NCBI GenBank assembly: GCA_002339725.1
Contig: DDKN01000126.1
Location: 1-27,328, forward strand
From: Thiobacillus sp. UBA2597
GTDB taxonomy: Bacteria > Pseudomonadota > Gammaproteobacteria > Burkholderiales > Thiobacillaceae
Reading direction: 5' to 3'
DNA: 27,328 bases
Below the pieces are notes generated by a model. The model was not told the origin of the DNA and made no database searches. It saw only the letters and a program-made list of their open reading frames with translations. The position numbers and the translations under genes were made by a program. Below, in pieces: positions 1 through 8,529 of this stretch. The first letter of the stretch is position 1. Each line of letters starts with the position of its first letter.

Positions 1-18
1 CCTATTGCAACTTAACAG

Positions 19-804
19 CTAGAACACCGCCCCGAACAGCTCGCGCGCGTTCTGCGTGGTCTGTTCGATCACTGTCTTAAGCGGTATGCCGCGCAATTCG
101 GCGAGCGTCGCCGCGATGCGCGCCAGCTCGGCCGGCTCGTTGCGCCCCTTGCCGATCCAGGCCGGTGCGATGTCCGGACTGTCGGTCTCCAGCACGATCG
201 CCTCCAAGGGCAACTCCAGCGCCAGCCGGCGCAGATTGTTGGCCCGTGTGTAGGTGAAGGCGCCGCCGAAGCCCAGCTTGAACCCCAGCTTGATGAACGC
301 CTCGGCCTGGTGCCGGCTGCCGTTGAAGGCATGGGCGATGCCGCCCTTCAATTTGAATCGGCGCAGCTGCTTCAATATCTGGTCGTTCGCCCGCCGGCAA
401 TGCAGCAGCACCGGCAGATCGAATTCCTTGGCGATCTTCAGCTGCTCGACGTAGAAGAATTCCTGGGTGGCGAAGTCGGGGCCGGGCACGAACAGGTCGA
501 GCCCGATCTCGCCCACCGCCACCGGGCGCCATTGCGCGATCTGCCGGCGCAGCTCGGTCAGGTGTTTTTCGTGATGGACGTGGATGTACATCGGATGCAG
601 GCCCCAGGCCGGCAGGCAGCCCGGGTAACGCTGGCAGGTGGTCGCGACCTCGGCGAAGTTGGCCGCGGTCACCGCCGGCACCACCTGCACCATCACCCCG
701 GCGGCGCGGGCGCGCTCAAACACGGCGTCGCGGTCGCTGTCGAACTCGCCAGCGTCGAGGTGGCAATGGGTGTCGATGAGTGTGCTTGTGCCTTGCGCTG
801 ACAC
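19..804 (-). CDS. tatD: TatD-family metal-dependent deoxyribonuclease
   Basis: TatD/YcfH-type TIM-barrel hydrolase of the amidohydrolase superfamily, expected to be a cytoplasmic Mg2+-dependent DNase. The metal-ligand motifs are all visible in order: DTHCHLD near the N-terminus, GEIGLDL, LLHCRRA, IAHAFNGS and LETDSPDIAP. The size of about 261 residues is normal for the family. The start is uncertain. An ATG at 837 would add 11 residues with no family counterpart and would overlap the divergent gene region, so I prefer the GTG at 804, nine codons before the first conserved residue. Neither start has a strong Shine-Dalgarno sequence. The gene diverges from the GGDEF-EAL gene. The identity is secure; the start is not. 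Confidence 0.9.
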   Translation of the reverse strand: MSAQGTSTLIDTHCHLDAGEFDSDRDAVFERARAAGVMVQVVPAVTAANFAEVATTCQRYPGCLPAWGLHPMYIHVHHEKHLTELRRQIAQWRPVAVGEIGLDLFVPGPDFATQEFFYVEQLKIAKEFDLPVLLHCRRANDQILKQLRRFKLKGGIAHAFNGSRHQAEAFIKLGFKLGFGGAFTYTRANNLRRLALELPLEAIVLETDSPDIAPAWIGKGRNEPAELARIAATLAELRGIPLKTVIEQTTQNARELFGAVF

Positions 805-873
805 GACAAAAAAACCACAATGGCGTATCGGACACATGGTACGCTCAGCCTACCGCATCCGTCACGCATCACC

Positions 874-2754
874 ATGACTCCCTCGATGCAGGAACTCCGC
901 GATCTCATCCTCAACCTGAGTCTCCTGTTCACTCTGGCCGTGACCTATCAGATCGCCGTCTCGCGCTTCCCTTTGGGTGGCCGGGCGTCACGCCTGCTGG
1001 TGGGCGTGGTCTTCGGTCTGGTGGTCATCATCGGCATGACCTTTCCACTCACCTTCATCGAAGGCCTGATCTTCGATGGCCGCTCGGTCATCCTCTCACT
1101 GGCCGGTTTGTTCGGCGGCCCTTTGGTGGTTGGCATCGCCGCGGCCATGGCCGCGATTTATCGCTTCTGGATCGGCGGGCCCGGCATGGTGGTGGGCATC
1201 CTCGCCATTCTCGCCGCTTCGATCCTGGGCATCCTGGCGTATTTCGTGCGCCAACGCCTGGGTGGGCGCCTGAAGGGGTGGATGCTGTACAGCTTCGGGC
1301 TACTGGTGCAGTTGGTGATGCTGGCGCTGTTCATCCAATTGCCCGATGGCTGGCACGTCGTCGAGCGCATCGGCCCCACCCTGCTCATCACCTACCCATT
1401 GGCCACCCTGTTCCTGGGCCTGCTGTTCCAGGACTACGAGGCGCAGGCCCGCACCCGCGCCCACCTGAACGAGCTGGCCTATTACGATGCCCTGACCGGC
1501 CTGCCCAACCGCACCCTGCTTTTGGAATACCTGGACCGCGTTCTGCGCGAGGACAAACCGGAGCACAGGCAGCACATGCTGGCGATCTTCAACCTGGATC
1601 GGTTCAAGACGGTAAACGACGCCCGCGGGCATGCCATGGGCGATACCCTGCTCAAGGCTGTCGGCAGTCGCCTCCAATCGCTGTCACAGCCGGACGACAC
1701 CGTGGCGCGCATCGGCAGTGACGAATTCGCCCTGCTGCTCAGCCGCAGCCACGGCGAGCAGTCAGGCATGACCGAACAGGTCAGCCGGATCGCGCGCGCC
1801 ATGCGCCACCCCCTGGCGGTCGCGGGCGAGGAGATCGATGTCGGTGTGAGTGTCGGTGCCACGGAGTTCGCCGCAGGCGGCGCGCACAACGCCAGCGAGG
1901 TCCTGCGCCGGGCCGACACCGCCCTGCACCAGGCCAAGCGCCGCGGTGGCAACCAGTCTGTGTTTTTCGATGCCGCCATGTCGGCCGAGGTCGAGCGTCG
2001 TTTTGCCATCGAACACGATCTGCGCCGCGCGCTCAGCGAAACGCAGCTGTGCCTGTTCCTGCAATCGCAATTCACGGCGAAGGGCCAACTGGTCGGCGCC
2101 GAGGTCCTGGTGCGCTGGTATCACCCGGAACGCGGCCTGCTCACCCCGTGCGAGTTCGTCCCGATCGCCGAGGAGAGCGATCTCATCGTGGCGCTGGGTG
2201 AATGGGTGTTCACGCATGCCTGCGAATTGCTCACCCGGCCTGCCCTGCGTGAGCGCGCAATCGACCTCGCGATCAATATCAGCCCCAAGCATTTCCTGCA
2301 GCCGCATTTCGTGCATTGGATCGACAACCATTTGCGGGAAGCCGGCGTCGACCCCAGGCGCATCGTCCTGGAGATCACCGAAGGGATGTTGCTCGACGAC
2401 CATTTCGAGGCCGCGGCCAAGATGCAGGCGCTGGCCGACCTGGGGCTGCGTTTCTCGATCGACGATTTCGGCACCGGTTATTCCTCTCTCGCCTATCTGA
2501 AGCGCCTGCCCATCGACGAAATCAAGATCGACCAGTCGTTCGTCCGGGACGTTCCCACCGATCCCAGCGATGCCACCCTGGTCGAGACCATGCTGGCCAT
2601 CGCCGAGCGCCTGTCGCTCAAGGTCGTGGCGGAAGGGATCGAGACCGAGGCCCAGGCCCGTTTCTTCGATGGTCGCGGCGAGGTCTTTCGCCAGGGCTAC
2701 TTCTATGCCAGGCCGCAGGCCGCCGAGGATTGGTTGCGACAATTCGACGGCTGA
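874..2754 (+). CDS. Membrane GGDEF-EAL protein (5TMR-LYT sensor), probable c-di-GMP phosphodiesterase
   Basis: The N-terminal 190 or so residues form five to six hydrophobic helices with the hallmark DGRSVILSLAGLFGGP segment of 5TMR-LYT (LytS/YhcK-type) sensor domains. A GGDEF domain and an EAL domain follow. In the GGDEF domain the signature is GSDEF (residues 281-285), the first metal Asp of the usual DLDxFK is Asn (N240, NLDRFK), and there is no RxxD I-site, so cyclase activity is doubtful. The EAL domain looks complete: EVL at 410, NIS at 468, EITE at 500, DDFGTGYS at 530, K583 and AEGIE around 587. The likely role is c-di-GMP hydrolysis, perhaps with GTP-responsive regulation by the degenerate GGDEF domain. 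The ATG at 874 starts just before the first helix. An ATG at 820 (18 residues more) and one at 886 are alternatives, and none has a clear ribosome-binding site. Confidence 0.88.
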   Translation: MTPSMQELRDLILNLSLLFTLAVTYQIAVSRFPLGGRASRLLVGVVFGLVVIIGMTFPLTFIEGLIFDGRSVILSLAGLFGGPLVVGIAAAMAAIYRFWIGGPGMVVGILAILAASILGILAYFVRQRLGGRLKGWMLYSFGLLVQLVMLALFIQLPDGWHVVERIGPTLLITYPLATLFLGLLFQDYEAQARTRAHLNELAYYDALTGLPNRTLLLEYLDRVLREDKPEHRQHMLAIFNLDRFKTVNDARGHAMGDTLLKAVGSRLQSLSQPDDTVARIGSDEFALLLSRSHGEQSGMTEQVSRIARAMRHPLAVAGEEIDVGVSVGATEFAAGGAHNASEVLRRADTALHQAKRRGGNQSVFFDAAMSAEVERRFAIEHDLRRALSETQLCLFLQSQFTAKGQLVGAEVLVRWYHPERGLLTPCEFVPIAEESDLIVALGEWVFTHACELLTRPALRERAIDLAINISPKHFLQPHFVHWIDNHLREAGVDPRRIVLEITEGMLLDDHFEAAAKMQALADLGLRFSIDDFGTGYSSLAYLKRLPIDEIKIDQSFVRDVPTDPSDATLVETMLAIAERLSLKVVAEGIETEAQARFFDGRGEVFRQGYFYARPQAAEDWLRQFDG

Positions 2755-2766
2755 GGTCACGCACGG

Positions 2767-3093
2767 CTACGCCTCGCCCCCTTCTTCCTCGGGCGGCTTG
2801 GCCAGCGACTTCAGGCGCAGGTGCAGCGCCGCCTTGGCCAACAGGTGCGCCGACACCGGCGCGGTGATGAACAGGAACAGGGTGACCAGCACCTCATGCA
2901 GGCTCAGGCCCGCGCCGCGCGTGCTGAAATACAGCGCCGAGGCGATGAGCAGGCTGCCCACGCCCAGGGTGGTGGCCTTGGTCGGGCCGTGCAGCCGGGT
3001 GTAGAAGTCGCGCAGCCGGGCGAGCCCCAGGGAGCCGATCAGGGTGAACACGGCGCCGGTCAGGATCAAAAAAGAAAGCAGATAGTCCAGCAT
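2767..3093 (-). CDS. mrpG: Mrp Na+/H+ antiporter subunit G
   Basis: Small (108 aa) membrane protein of the MnhG/MrpG/PhaG family, last gene of the minus-strand Mrp operon. The family pattern is visible: a first helix, then GSLGLARLRDFYTRLHGPTKATTLG, of which RLHxxxKAxTLG is diagnostic, then two further helices and a charged tail ending in an acidic stretch. It is a structural subunit of the hetero-oligomeric cation/proton antiporter in the inner membrane. A Shine-Dalgarno GGGAG lies about seven bases before the ATG and only 12 bases separate it from the end of mrpF. It converges with the GGDEF-EAL gene across 12 bases, in which I see no intrinsic terminator. Confidence 0.92.
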   Translation of the reverse strand: MLDYLLSFLILTGAVFTLIGSLGLARLRDFYTRLHGPTKATTLGVGSLLIASALYFSTRGAGLSLHEVLVTLFLFITAPVSAHLLAKAALHLRLKSLAKPPEEEGGEA

Positions 3094-3105
3094 TCCAGTC
3101 TCCCG

Positions 3106-3375
3106 CTATTCGATGATGTCGCCGCGCAGCAGATACTTGCACAGGGCGACGGTGCCGACGAAGCCCATCAGGGCGATGAGCAGGGCCGCCTCGAAATAGA
3201 GCGCGCTCTCCAGGTGGATGCCGAGCAGCACCAAAAGCGCGATGGTGTTCACGTACAGGGTGTCCAGGGCCAGGATGCGGTCGGCCGGGCTGGGCCCGAC
3301 CAGGAGGCGCCACAGGGTGAGCGCCAGGGCCAGGCCGACCAGGGCGAAGGCGATGGGGATGACCAGGCTCAACAT
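3106..3375 (-). CDS. mrpF: Mrp Na+/H+ antiporter subunit F
   Basis: An 89-residue protein with three predicted helices, of the MrpF/MnhF/PhaF family. The diagnostic stretch GPSPADRILALDTLYVN sits after the first helix and matches the family pattern RxxxGPxxxDRxxAxDxxxxN. It is a small structural subunit of the Mrp complex. The ATG at 3375 lies inside the end of mrpE (7-base overlap), indicating translational coupling. Position and order (A/B, C, D, E, F, G) are canonical for group-2 Mrp operons. Confidence 0.92.
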   Translation of the reverse strand: MLSLVIPIAFALVGLALALTLWRLLVGPSPADRILALDTLYVNTIALLVLLGIHLESALYFEAALLIALMGFVGTVALCKYLLRGDIIE

Positions 3376-3860
3376 TCGAACACCTCCTTGAGCGGCGCCT
3401 CGTAGCGCTGCTTGATGTCGGCGACCAGTTGCGCCGGGTCGGGCACATGCAGGCCGTGCACCAAGAGGTGCGTGCGGTCTTGCGCCAGCCGGGCCGAGAG
3501 CGTGCCCGGGGTCAGGCAGATGGTGTTGGCCAAAAGGCTGATGGCCAGATCGCTCTTGAGATCGAGCGGCACCGACACGAAGGCCGGACGCAGGGCCTCG
3601 GGCCGACCGAGGATGCGCCGGGCCACGATGAGGTTCGCCACGACGATGTCGTACAGCACCACGGCGATGAAGCGCATGAGGGTCAGCGGCCGCTGGATGC
3701 GCACCGCCTCGGGCCAGAAGCGCAGGGTGAACAAGGGGATCAGCCAGCTCAGGAACAGCCCGAGCACGATGTGACCGAGCGTGAAACGGTTGACCAGCAG
3801 CAGCCAGATCAGGGCCAGGGCCGGAGTGAGCAGGGGATGGGGCAACAGTCGGCGCAGCAT
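3369..3860 (-). CDS. mrpE: Mrp Na+/H+ antiporter subunit E
   Basis: A 163-residue MrpE/MnhE/PhaE-family membrane protein. Two hydrophobic hairpins at the N-terminus are followed by the family signature LLANTICLTPGTLSARL and a short cytoplasmic domain (LVHGLHVPDPAQLVADIKQRYE). In Mrp complexes MrpE is needed for assembly and activity. The ATG at 3860 overlaps the mrpD stop codon by one base, and the 3' end overlaps mrpF, so it belongs to one translationally coupled operon. Confidence 0.92.
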   Translation of the reverse strand: MLRRLLPHPLLTPALALIWLLLVNRFTLGHIVLGLFLSWLIPLFTLRFWPEAVRIQRPLTLMRFIAVVLYDIVVANLIVARRILGRPEALRPAFVSVPLDLKSDLAISLLANTICLTPGTLSARLAQDRTHLLVHGLHVPDPAQLVADIKQRYEAPLKEVFEC

Positions 3861-5365
3861 CAATGCTCTCCCAACACGGCGTGGATGTATTCGTATGGCT
3901 GGAGCAATTGCGTGGCCGTGGCCTGAGCGGCACGCAGCACCGGGTCGGCCCAGACGGTCAGACCCAGGCCGAGCAGCAAAAGGCCGGCGATGGGAACGAG
4001 GCTCGCTGCCAGCGCCGGCGGCGCCGCGACGGCCTCGAGCGCGTGTACCGGCCGGTAGAACAACAGGCTGCCGCTGCGCGCCAGGGCGATCACGCCCGCA
4101 AGCCCGCCCGCCAGGACCACGCCCAGCACCCAGGCCGCGGCCGGGTGCTCGAGCGCGGCGCGCAGCAGGAGGAACTTGCCGACGAAGCCGGACAGCGGCG
4201 GCAGGCCGGCGCTCGCCACCGCGGCGACGAAGAACAGGCCGCCGAGCACGCGGGCGTGGGCGATCTTCGGACCGGTCTCGAGCCGATCGGCCACCTCGCC
4301 CCGACGCCGGGCGATCGCCTCGGCCAGGAGGAACAGGGCGGCGGCGGCGAAGGTGGTGTGCGGCAGGTAATACAGGCCGGCGGCAATGCCCTCGACGCTG
4401 TTGAGGGCGAAGGCGGCGAGCAGGGTGCCGGCCGAGGCCACCACCAGATAGGCCACCTGCTGTTTGAGCCGGCGGCTGGCCAGCACGCCGAACATGCCGA
4501 GCGCGAGCGTGGCCAGGGCCAGCGGCATGAGCCAGGGCTCGATCAGATCGGCCAGCGGCCCGGCACCGGGGCCGAAGATCAGGCTGTAGACGCGCAGGAT
4601 GGCGTAGGCGCCGACCTTGGTCATGATCGCGAACAGGGCGGCCACCGGCGCCGAGGTATGGGCGTAGGCGGCCGGCAGCCAGAGATAGAGCGGCAGCAGC
4701 GCCGCCTTGAGCGCGAACACGCCGAACAGCATGAGACCGGCCGCGCGCACCAGGGGCACGTTCTCGGCCGGCGTCGCCGCCACCTTCTGCGCCAGGTCCG
4801 CCATGTTCAGGGTGCCCAGCACACCGTAGAGGGTGCCCACCGCGAACAGGAACAGGGTGGAGCCGAGCAGGTTCACCACCACGTAATGCAGGCCGGCCCG
4901 GGTGCGCCAGGCGCCGCCGCCGTGCAGCATCAGGCCGTAGGAGGCGAGCAGCAGGATCTCGAAGAAGACGAACAGGTTGAACAGGTCGCCGGTGAGAAAG
5001 GCGCCGGCCAGACCGAACACCTGCCATTGCAGCAGGACATGGAAATGCCGGCCACGGGCGTCCTCGCCGCGCGCGGCATCGAGCGCGACCCAGAAGGCGA
5101 GCGCGGCGGTGATCAGGAGCAGCCAGGCGGCCAGGCGGTCAGCCACCAGCACGATGCCGAACGGCGCCGGCCAGTCGCCCAGGGCATAGACCAGGACCTC
5201 GCCGCCGCTGACCCGGATGAAGAGGAGCAGCGCCAGCGCCAGCTGCGCCAGCATGGCCGTGACCGAGAGCGCCCGGCGCAGGGGCAGGGCCGCGTGGCGC
5301 ACGGCCAGCAGCAGGATGCCGGCGAAGAGCGGCAGCAGCACGGGCAGGATGACCAGGTGACTCAC
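3860..5365 (-). CDS. mrpD: Mrp Na+/H+ antiporter subunit D (NuoM/N-like)
   Basis: A 501-residue polytopic protein of the proton-conducting Complex I/antiporter family, homologous to NuoL/M/N. The key channel residues are present: a Glu in the TM5 region (FNLFVFFEILLLASYG), a Lys in TM7 (FALKAALLPLYLWLP), a Lys in the next segment (MTKVGAYA) and a Lys in the distal half (GFVGKFLLL). These are the residues shown to matter for MrpD activity in Bacillus. It is expected to translocate H+ in exchange for Na+/K+ together with MrpA. It lies in the canonical order after mrpC, overlapping it by 4 bases, and overlaps mrpE by one base. Confidence 0.93.
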   Translation of the reverse strand: MSHLVILPVLLPLFAGILLLAVRHAALPLRRALSVTAMLAQLALALLLFIRVSGGEVLVYALGDWPAPFGIVLVADRLAAWLLLITAALAFWVALDAARGEDARGRHFHVLLQWQVFGLAGAFLTGDLFNLFVFFEILLLASYGLMLHGGGAWRTRAGLHYVVVNLLGSTLFLFAVGTLYGVLGTLNMADLAQKVAATPAENVPLVRAAGLMLFGVFALKAALLPLYLWLPAAYAHTSAPVAALFAIMTKVGAYAILRVYSLIFGPGAGPLADLIEPWLMPLALATLALGMFGVLASRRLKQQVAYLVVASAGTLLAAFALNSVEGIAAGLYYLPHTTFAAAALFLLAEAIARRRGEVADRLETGPKIAHARVLGGLFFVAAVASAGLPPLSGFVGKFLLLRAALEHPAAAWVLGVVLAGGLAGVIALARSGSLLFYRPVHALEAVAAPPALAASLVPIAGLLLLGLGLTVWADPVLRAAQATATQLLQPYEYIHAVLGEH

Positions 5366-5691
5366 CGCCCCCCCTCCCCGTCGACATGGTCACTGCCCAG
5401 CTCGGCGCGCGCCTTGAGCGCGAGCATGATGACGAAGGCGGTCATGGCGAAGCTGATCACGATCGCGGTGAGCACCAGGGCCTGGGGCAGGGGATCGGTG
5501 TAGCCCGTCGCCGTGGCGGACAGCACCGGCGGCCGGCCGACGACGAGCCGGCCCATGGCGAACAGGAACAGGTTGACCGCATAGGACAGGAAGGTGAGCC
5601 CGAGCACGACCGGAAAGGTGCGCCGGCGCAAGGCGAGATAGACACCGCAGGCGGTGAGCACGCCGATGATCAGGGCAAGCAGGGCTTCCAT
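5362..5691 (-). CDS. mrpC: Mrp Na+/H+ antiporter subunit C (NuoK-like)
   Basis: A 109-residue, three-helix protein of the MrpC/MnhC/NuoK family. The segment TDPLPQALVLTAIVISFAMTA is the family hallmark (DPLPQALVLTAIVI), followed by a third helix and a charged tail. The ATG at 5691 overlaps the stop of mrpAB by one base and the 3' end overlaps mrpD by 4 bases. A longer frame begins upstream at 5850, but that part is only the mrpAB 3' end read in another frame. Confidence 0.92.
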   Translation of the reverse strand: MEALLALIIGVLTACGVYLALRRRTFPVVLGLTFLSYAVNLFLFAMGRLVVGRPPVLSATATGYTDPLPQALVLTAIVISFAMTAFVIMLALKARAELGSDHVDGEGGR

Positions 5692-8507
5692 CAGTTGTCG
5701 CCTTTCGTTGGGCTCGGCGCCTCGTGGCTGGCGGTGTGCATGGCGCCGAGATGGATCAGGATGAGCAAGGTCGCGCCGACCACCACCAGATAAACCCCGA
5801 GGTCGAAGGCCATCGCGCTGGCCAGCTCGAATTCGCCCACCAGCGGCCAATGGACATGGCCGAAGGTCGAGGTGAGGAAGGGGTGGCCGAAGGCGAAGCT
5901 GGCCAGGCCGGTGACGGTGGCGATGGCCAGGCCGGCGGCGATCAGCGGGTGCATGTTGCTGCCGGGCAGCCGCACCTGGGTCCAGGCCACGCCGTTGGCC
6001 AGATACTGCATGATCAGGGCCACGGCGGTGATCAGGCCGGCGATGAAACCGCCGCCGGGCAGGTTGTGGCCGCGCAGGAAGATGAAGAGCGAGACCAGCA
6101 GCGCCAGCGGCAGCAACAGACGGGTGAACGAGGCCATGATCGCCGGGTGACGGTCGGCATCCCAGGGCCGGCCCTGGGGATCGCGCGCCGGGCCGGGCAG
6201 GCGCAGGTGCTCCAGCATGGCGTAGATGCCCAGGCCGGCCAGGGCCAGCACGGTGATCTCGCCCAGGGTGTCGAAGCCGCGGAAGTCGACCAGGATGACG
6301 TTGACCACGTTGCTGCCGCCGCCGCCCGTCAGGCTGTTGTCCAGGAAATAACCGGCGATGGTCTGGTAGGGCCGGGTGAGCACCGCCCAGGCCAGAAGCC
6401 CCGCGCCCGTGCCCGCCGCCAGCGCCAGGACGCCATCGCCCAGTCGGCGCGGCGTGCCCGATTCCGCCGGGCTCTCCTGCGGCAGGAAATACAGCGCCAG
6501 CAGCAGGAGGACGATGGTCACCACCTCGACCGAGAGCTGAGTCAGCGCGAGATCCGGCGCGGAAAACTTGATGAAGATCAGCGCCACCGTGAGGCCCACC
6601 GCGCCGATCAAAATCAGGGCCGTGAAGCGTTGGCGGTGCAGGACCACCGTGGCCAGGGCCGCCGCGATCAGGCCCAGGGTGGCCAGCAGGCTGATGCCGT
6701 CCACCGGCAACAGCGCGCGCGCGCCGGTGAGCGGCACCGTGTCGCTCGCCAGTCCCGCCGCGCCCAGGATCAGGGCAAAGAGGAAGAACAGCCCGAGCAG
6801 GCGCGGCAGCGAGCCGGTGTCGAGCCAGCCGGTCAGCCGCCGGGCGAAGGCGAACAGGCGGCCGAGCAGATATTCATAGATCGCCTTGGCGTCGAGATGG
6901 GGCTCGATGCGGCGCTCATACAGGTCGAACAGGGGCCGCCGGCCGACATAGACCAGCACCCCGCCGACCAGGGCGATCAGGCTCATCCACAGGGCCGGGC
7001 TGAAGCCGTGCCAGATGGCGAGGTCGTGCGCCGGCGTCGGCGCCTGCAGCACGCCGGCGGCGGCGACCGAGAGCAGCGGCTCCACCGTCTGCGCCGGGAA
7101 GATGCCGACCAGCAGGCAGAGCACGACCAGGATCTCCACCGGCACCTTCATCCAGCGTGGCGGCTCGTGCGGCGTGCGCGGCAGGTCGATCGGTTCGCCG
7201 TTGAAGAAGACATCGTGGATGAAGCGCAGGGAATAGGCCACGGCGAACAGCCCGGCCGCGGTCACCGCCACCGGCAGCAGCCAGCCCCAGGCGAGCGTCG
7301 CCGAGACACCGACCGCCTCGGCGAAGAACATCTCCTTGGACAAAAAGCCGTTGAACAGCGGCACCCCGGCCATGGCCGCCGCCGCCACCATGGCCAGGGT
7401 CGCCGTGTGCGGCATGTAGCGCCACAGGCCGTTGATCCGGCGCATGTCGCGCGTGCCGCACTCGTGGTCGATGATGCCGGCGGCCATGAACAGGCCAGCC
7501 TTGAAGGTGGCGTGGTTGATGATGTGGAACACCCCGGCCACCGCCGCGAGCGGGGTGCCGATGCCAAACAGGGCGGTGATCAGGCCCAGATGGCTGATGG
7601 TGGAATAGGCCAGCAGCCCCTTGAGGTCATGCTTGAACAGGGCGGTGAAGGCCCCGACCAGCAGGGTGGCCAGGCCCGCGCCGGTGACCAGCCAGAACCA
7701 TTCCGGCGTGCCCGACAGGGCCGGGAACAGCCGGGCGAGCAGGAACACCCCGGCCTTGACCATGGTTGCCGAATGCAGATAGGCCGAGACCGGGGTGGGT
7801 GCCGCCATCGCGTGCGGCAGCCAGAAGTGGAAGGGAAACTGCGCCGACTTGGTGAAGGCGCCGAGCAGGACCAGCGCCAGCATCGGGACATAGAACGGAT
7901 GGGCGCGGATGACGTCGCCCGCGGCCAGCAGCGCCGACAGCTCATAGCTGCCGACCATCTCGCCCAGGAGCAGAAAACCCGCGAGCAGGGCCAGGCCGCC
8001 GGCCCCGGTCACGGCGAGCGCCATGCGCGCGCCATTGCGGGCGTCGGCCCGGTGCTGCCAGTAGCTGATCAGCAGGAAGGAGGCCAGACTGGTCAGCTCC
8101 CAGAACACCAAAAGCTGGATCAGGTTCTCCGACAGCACCACGCCCAGCATCGCGCCCATGAACAGCAGGAGGCTGGCATAGAAGCGGCCCATGCTGTCGC
8201 GCGGCGACAGGTAATAACGGGCGTAGAGGATGACCAGCAGGCCGATGCCCAGGATCAGCAGTGCGAACAACAGGCCCAGGCCATCGAGCCGGAAGACGAG
8301 ATCGACGCCGGCGCTGGGCAGCCAGCCCACGCGCTGCAGCACGGTGCTGCCGGCAAAGGCGGTCGGGATCAGGGGCAGCAGCCAGGCCAGGGCGAGCAGG
8401 GTGACCGCGCCCGCCGCCCAGGCGGCATGGCTCCGGCCCAGGCGCGCGACGGCCGCCACCAGCGCGGCGCCGAGGAAGGGGGTGAGAACCAGCCAAACAA
8501 GGGACAT
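5691..8507 (-). CDS. mrpA: Fused Mrp Na+/H+ antiporter subunits A and B
   Basis: A 938-residue fusion of MrpA and MrpB, as in group-2 operons (rhizobial phaAB, Pseudomonas shaA). The N-terminal NuoL-like part carries FWELTSLASFLLISYW (TM5 Glu), FTKSAQFPFHFWLPHAM (TM7 Lys), a second Lys in TMVKAG, LLAYSTISHLG and GFLSKEMFF. The middle holds MbhD (DUF4040, SAPDLALTQLSVEVV) and MbhE-like (FRGFDTLGEITVLALAGLG) segments. The last 140 or so residues are MrpB, with RGHNLPGGGFIAGL. It forms the core of the antiporter. The Shine-Dalgarno is weak. The start lies 22 bases after the upstream antiporter gene, with no terminator between, so co-transcription from the marR side is likely. Confidence 0.94.
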   Translation of the reverse strand: MSLVWLVLTPFLGAALVAAVARLGRSHAAWAAGAVTLLALAWLLPLIPTAFAGSTVLQRVGWLPSAGVDLVFRLDGLGLLFALLILGIGLLVILYARYYLSPRDSMGRFYASLLLFMGAMLGVVLSENLIQLLVFWELTSLASFLLISYWQHRADARNGARMALAVTGAGGLALLAGFLLLGEMVGSYELSALLAAGDVIRAHPFYVPMLALVLLGAFTKSAQFPFHFWLPHAMAAPTPVSAYLHSATMVKAGVFLLARLFPALSGTPEWFWLVTGAGLATLLVGAFTALFKHDLKGLLAYSTISHLGLITALFGIGTPLAAVAGVFHIINHATFKAGLFMAAGIIDHECGTRDMRRINGLWRYMPHTATLAMVAAAAMAGVPLFNGFLSKEMFFAEAVGVSATLAWGWLLPVAVTAAGLFAVAYSLRFIHDVFFNGEPIDLPRTPHEPPRWMKVPVEILVVLCLLVGIFPAQTVEPLLSVAAAGVLQAPTPAHDLAIWHGFSPALWMSLIALVGGVLVYVGRRPLFDLYERRIEPHLDAKAIYEYLLGRLFAFARRLTGWLDTGSLPRLLGLFFLFALILGAAGLASDTVPLTGARALLPVDGISLLATLGLIAAALATVVLHRQRFTALILIGAVGLTVALIFIKFSAPDLALTQLSVEVVTIVLLLLALYFLPQESPAESGTPRRLGDGVLALAAGTGAGLLAWAVLTRPYQTIAGYFLDNSLTGGGGSNVVNVILVDFRGFDTLGEITVLALAGLGIYAMLEHLRLPGPARDPQGRPWDADRHPAIMASFTRLLLPLALLVSLFIFLRGHNLPGGGFIAGLITAVALIMQYLANGVAWTQVRLPGSNMHPLIAAGLAIATVTGLASFAFGHPFLTSTFGHVHWPLVGEFELASAMAFDLGVYLVVVGATLLILIHLGAMHTASHEAPSPTKGDN

Positions 8508-8529
8508 CGCTCAACACTCACACTTGGTT

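Noticed and set aside
3863..5503. 546-codon plus-strand frame opposite mrpD and mrpC
   Set aside because: Low-complexity Q/G/R/E composition, no ribosome-binding site, antisense to confirmed genes.
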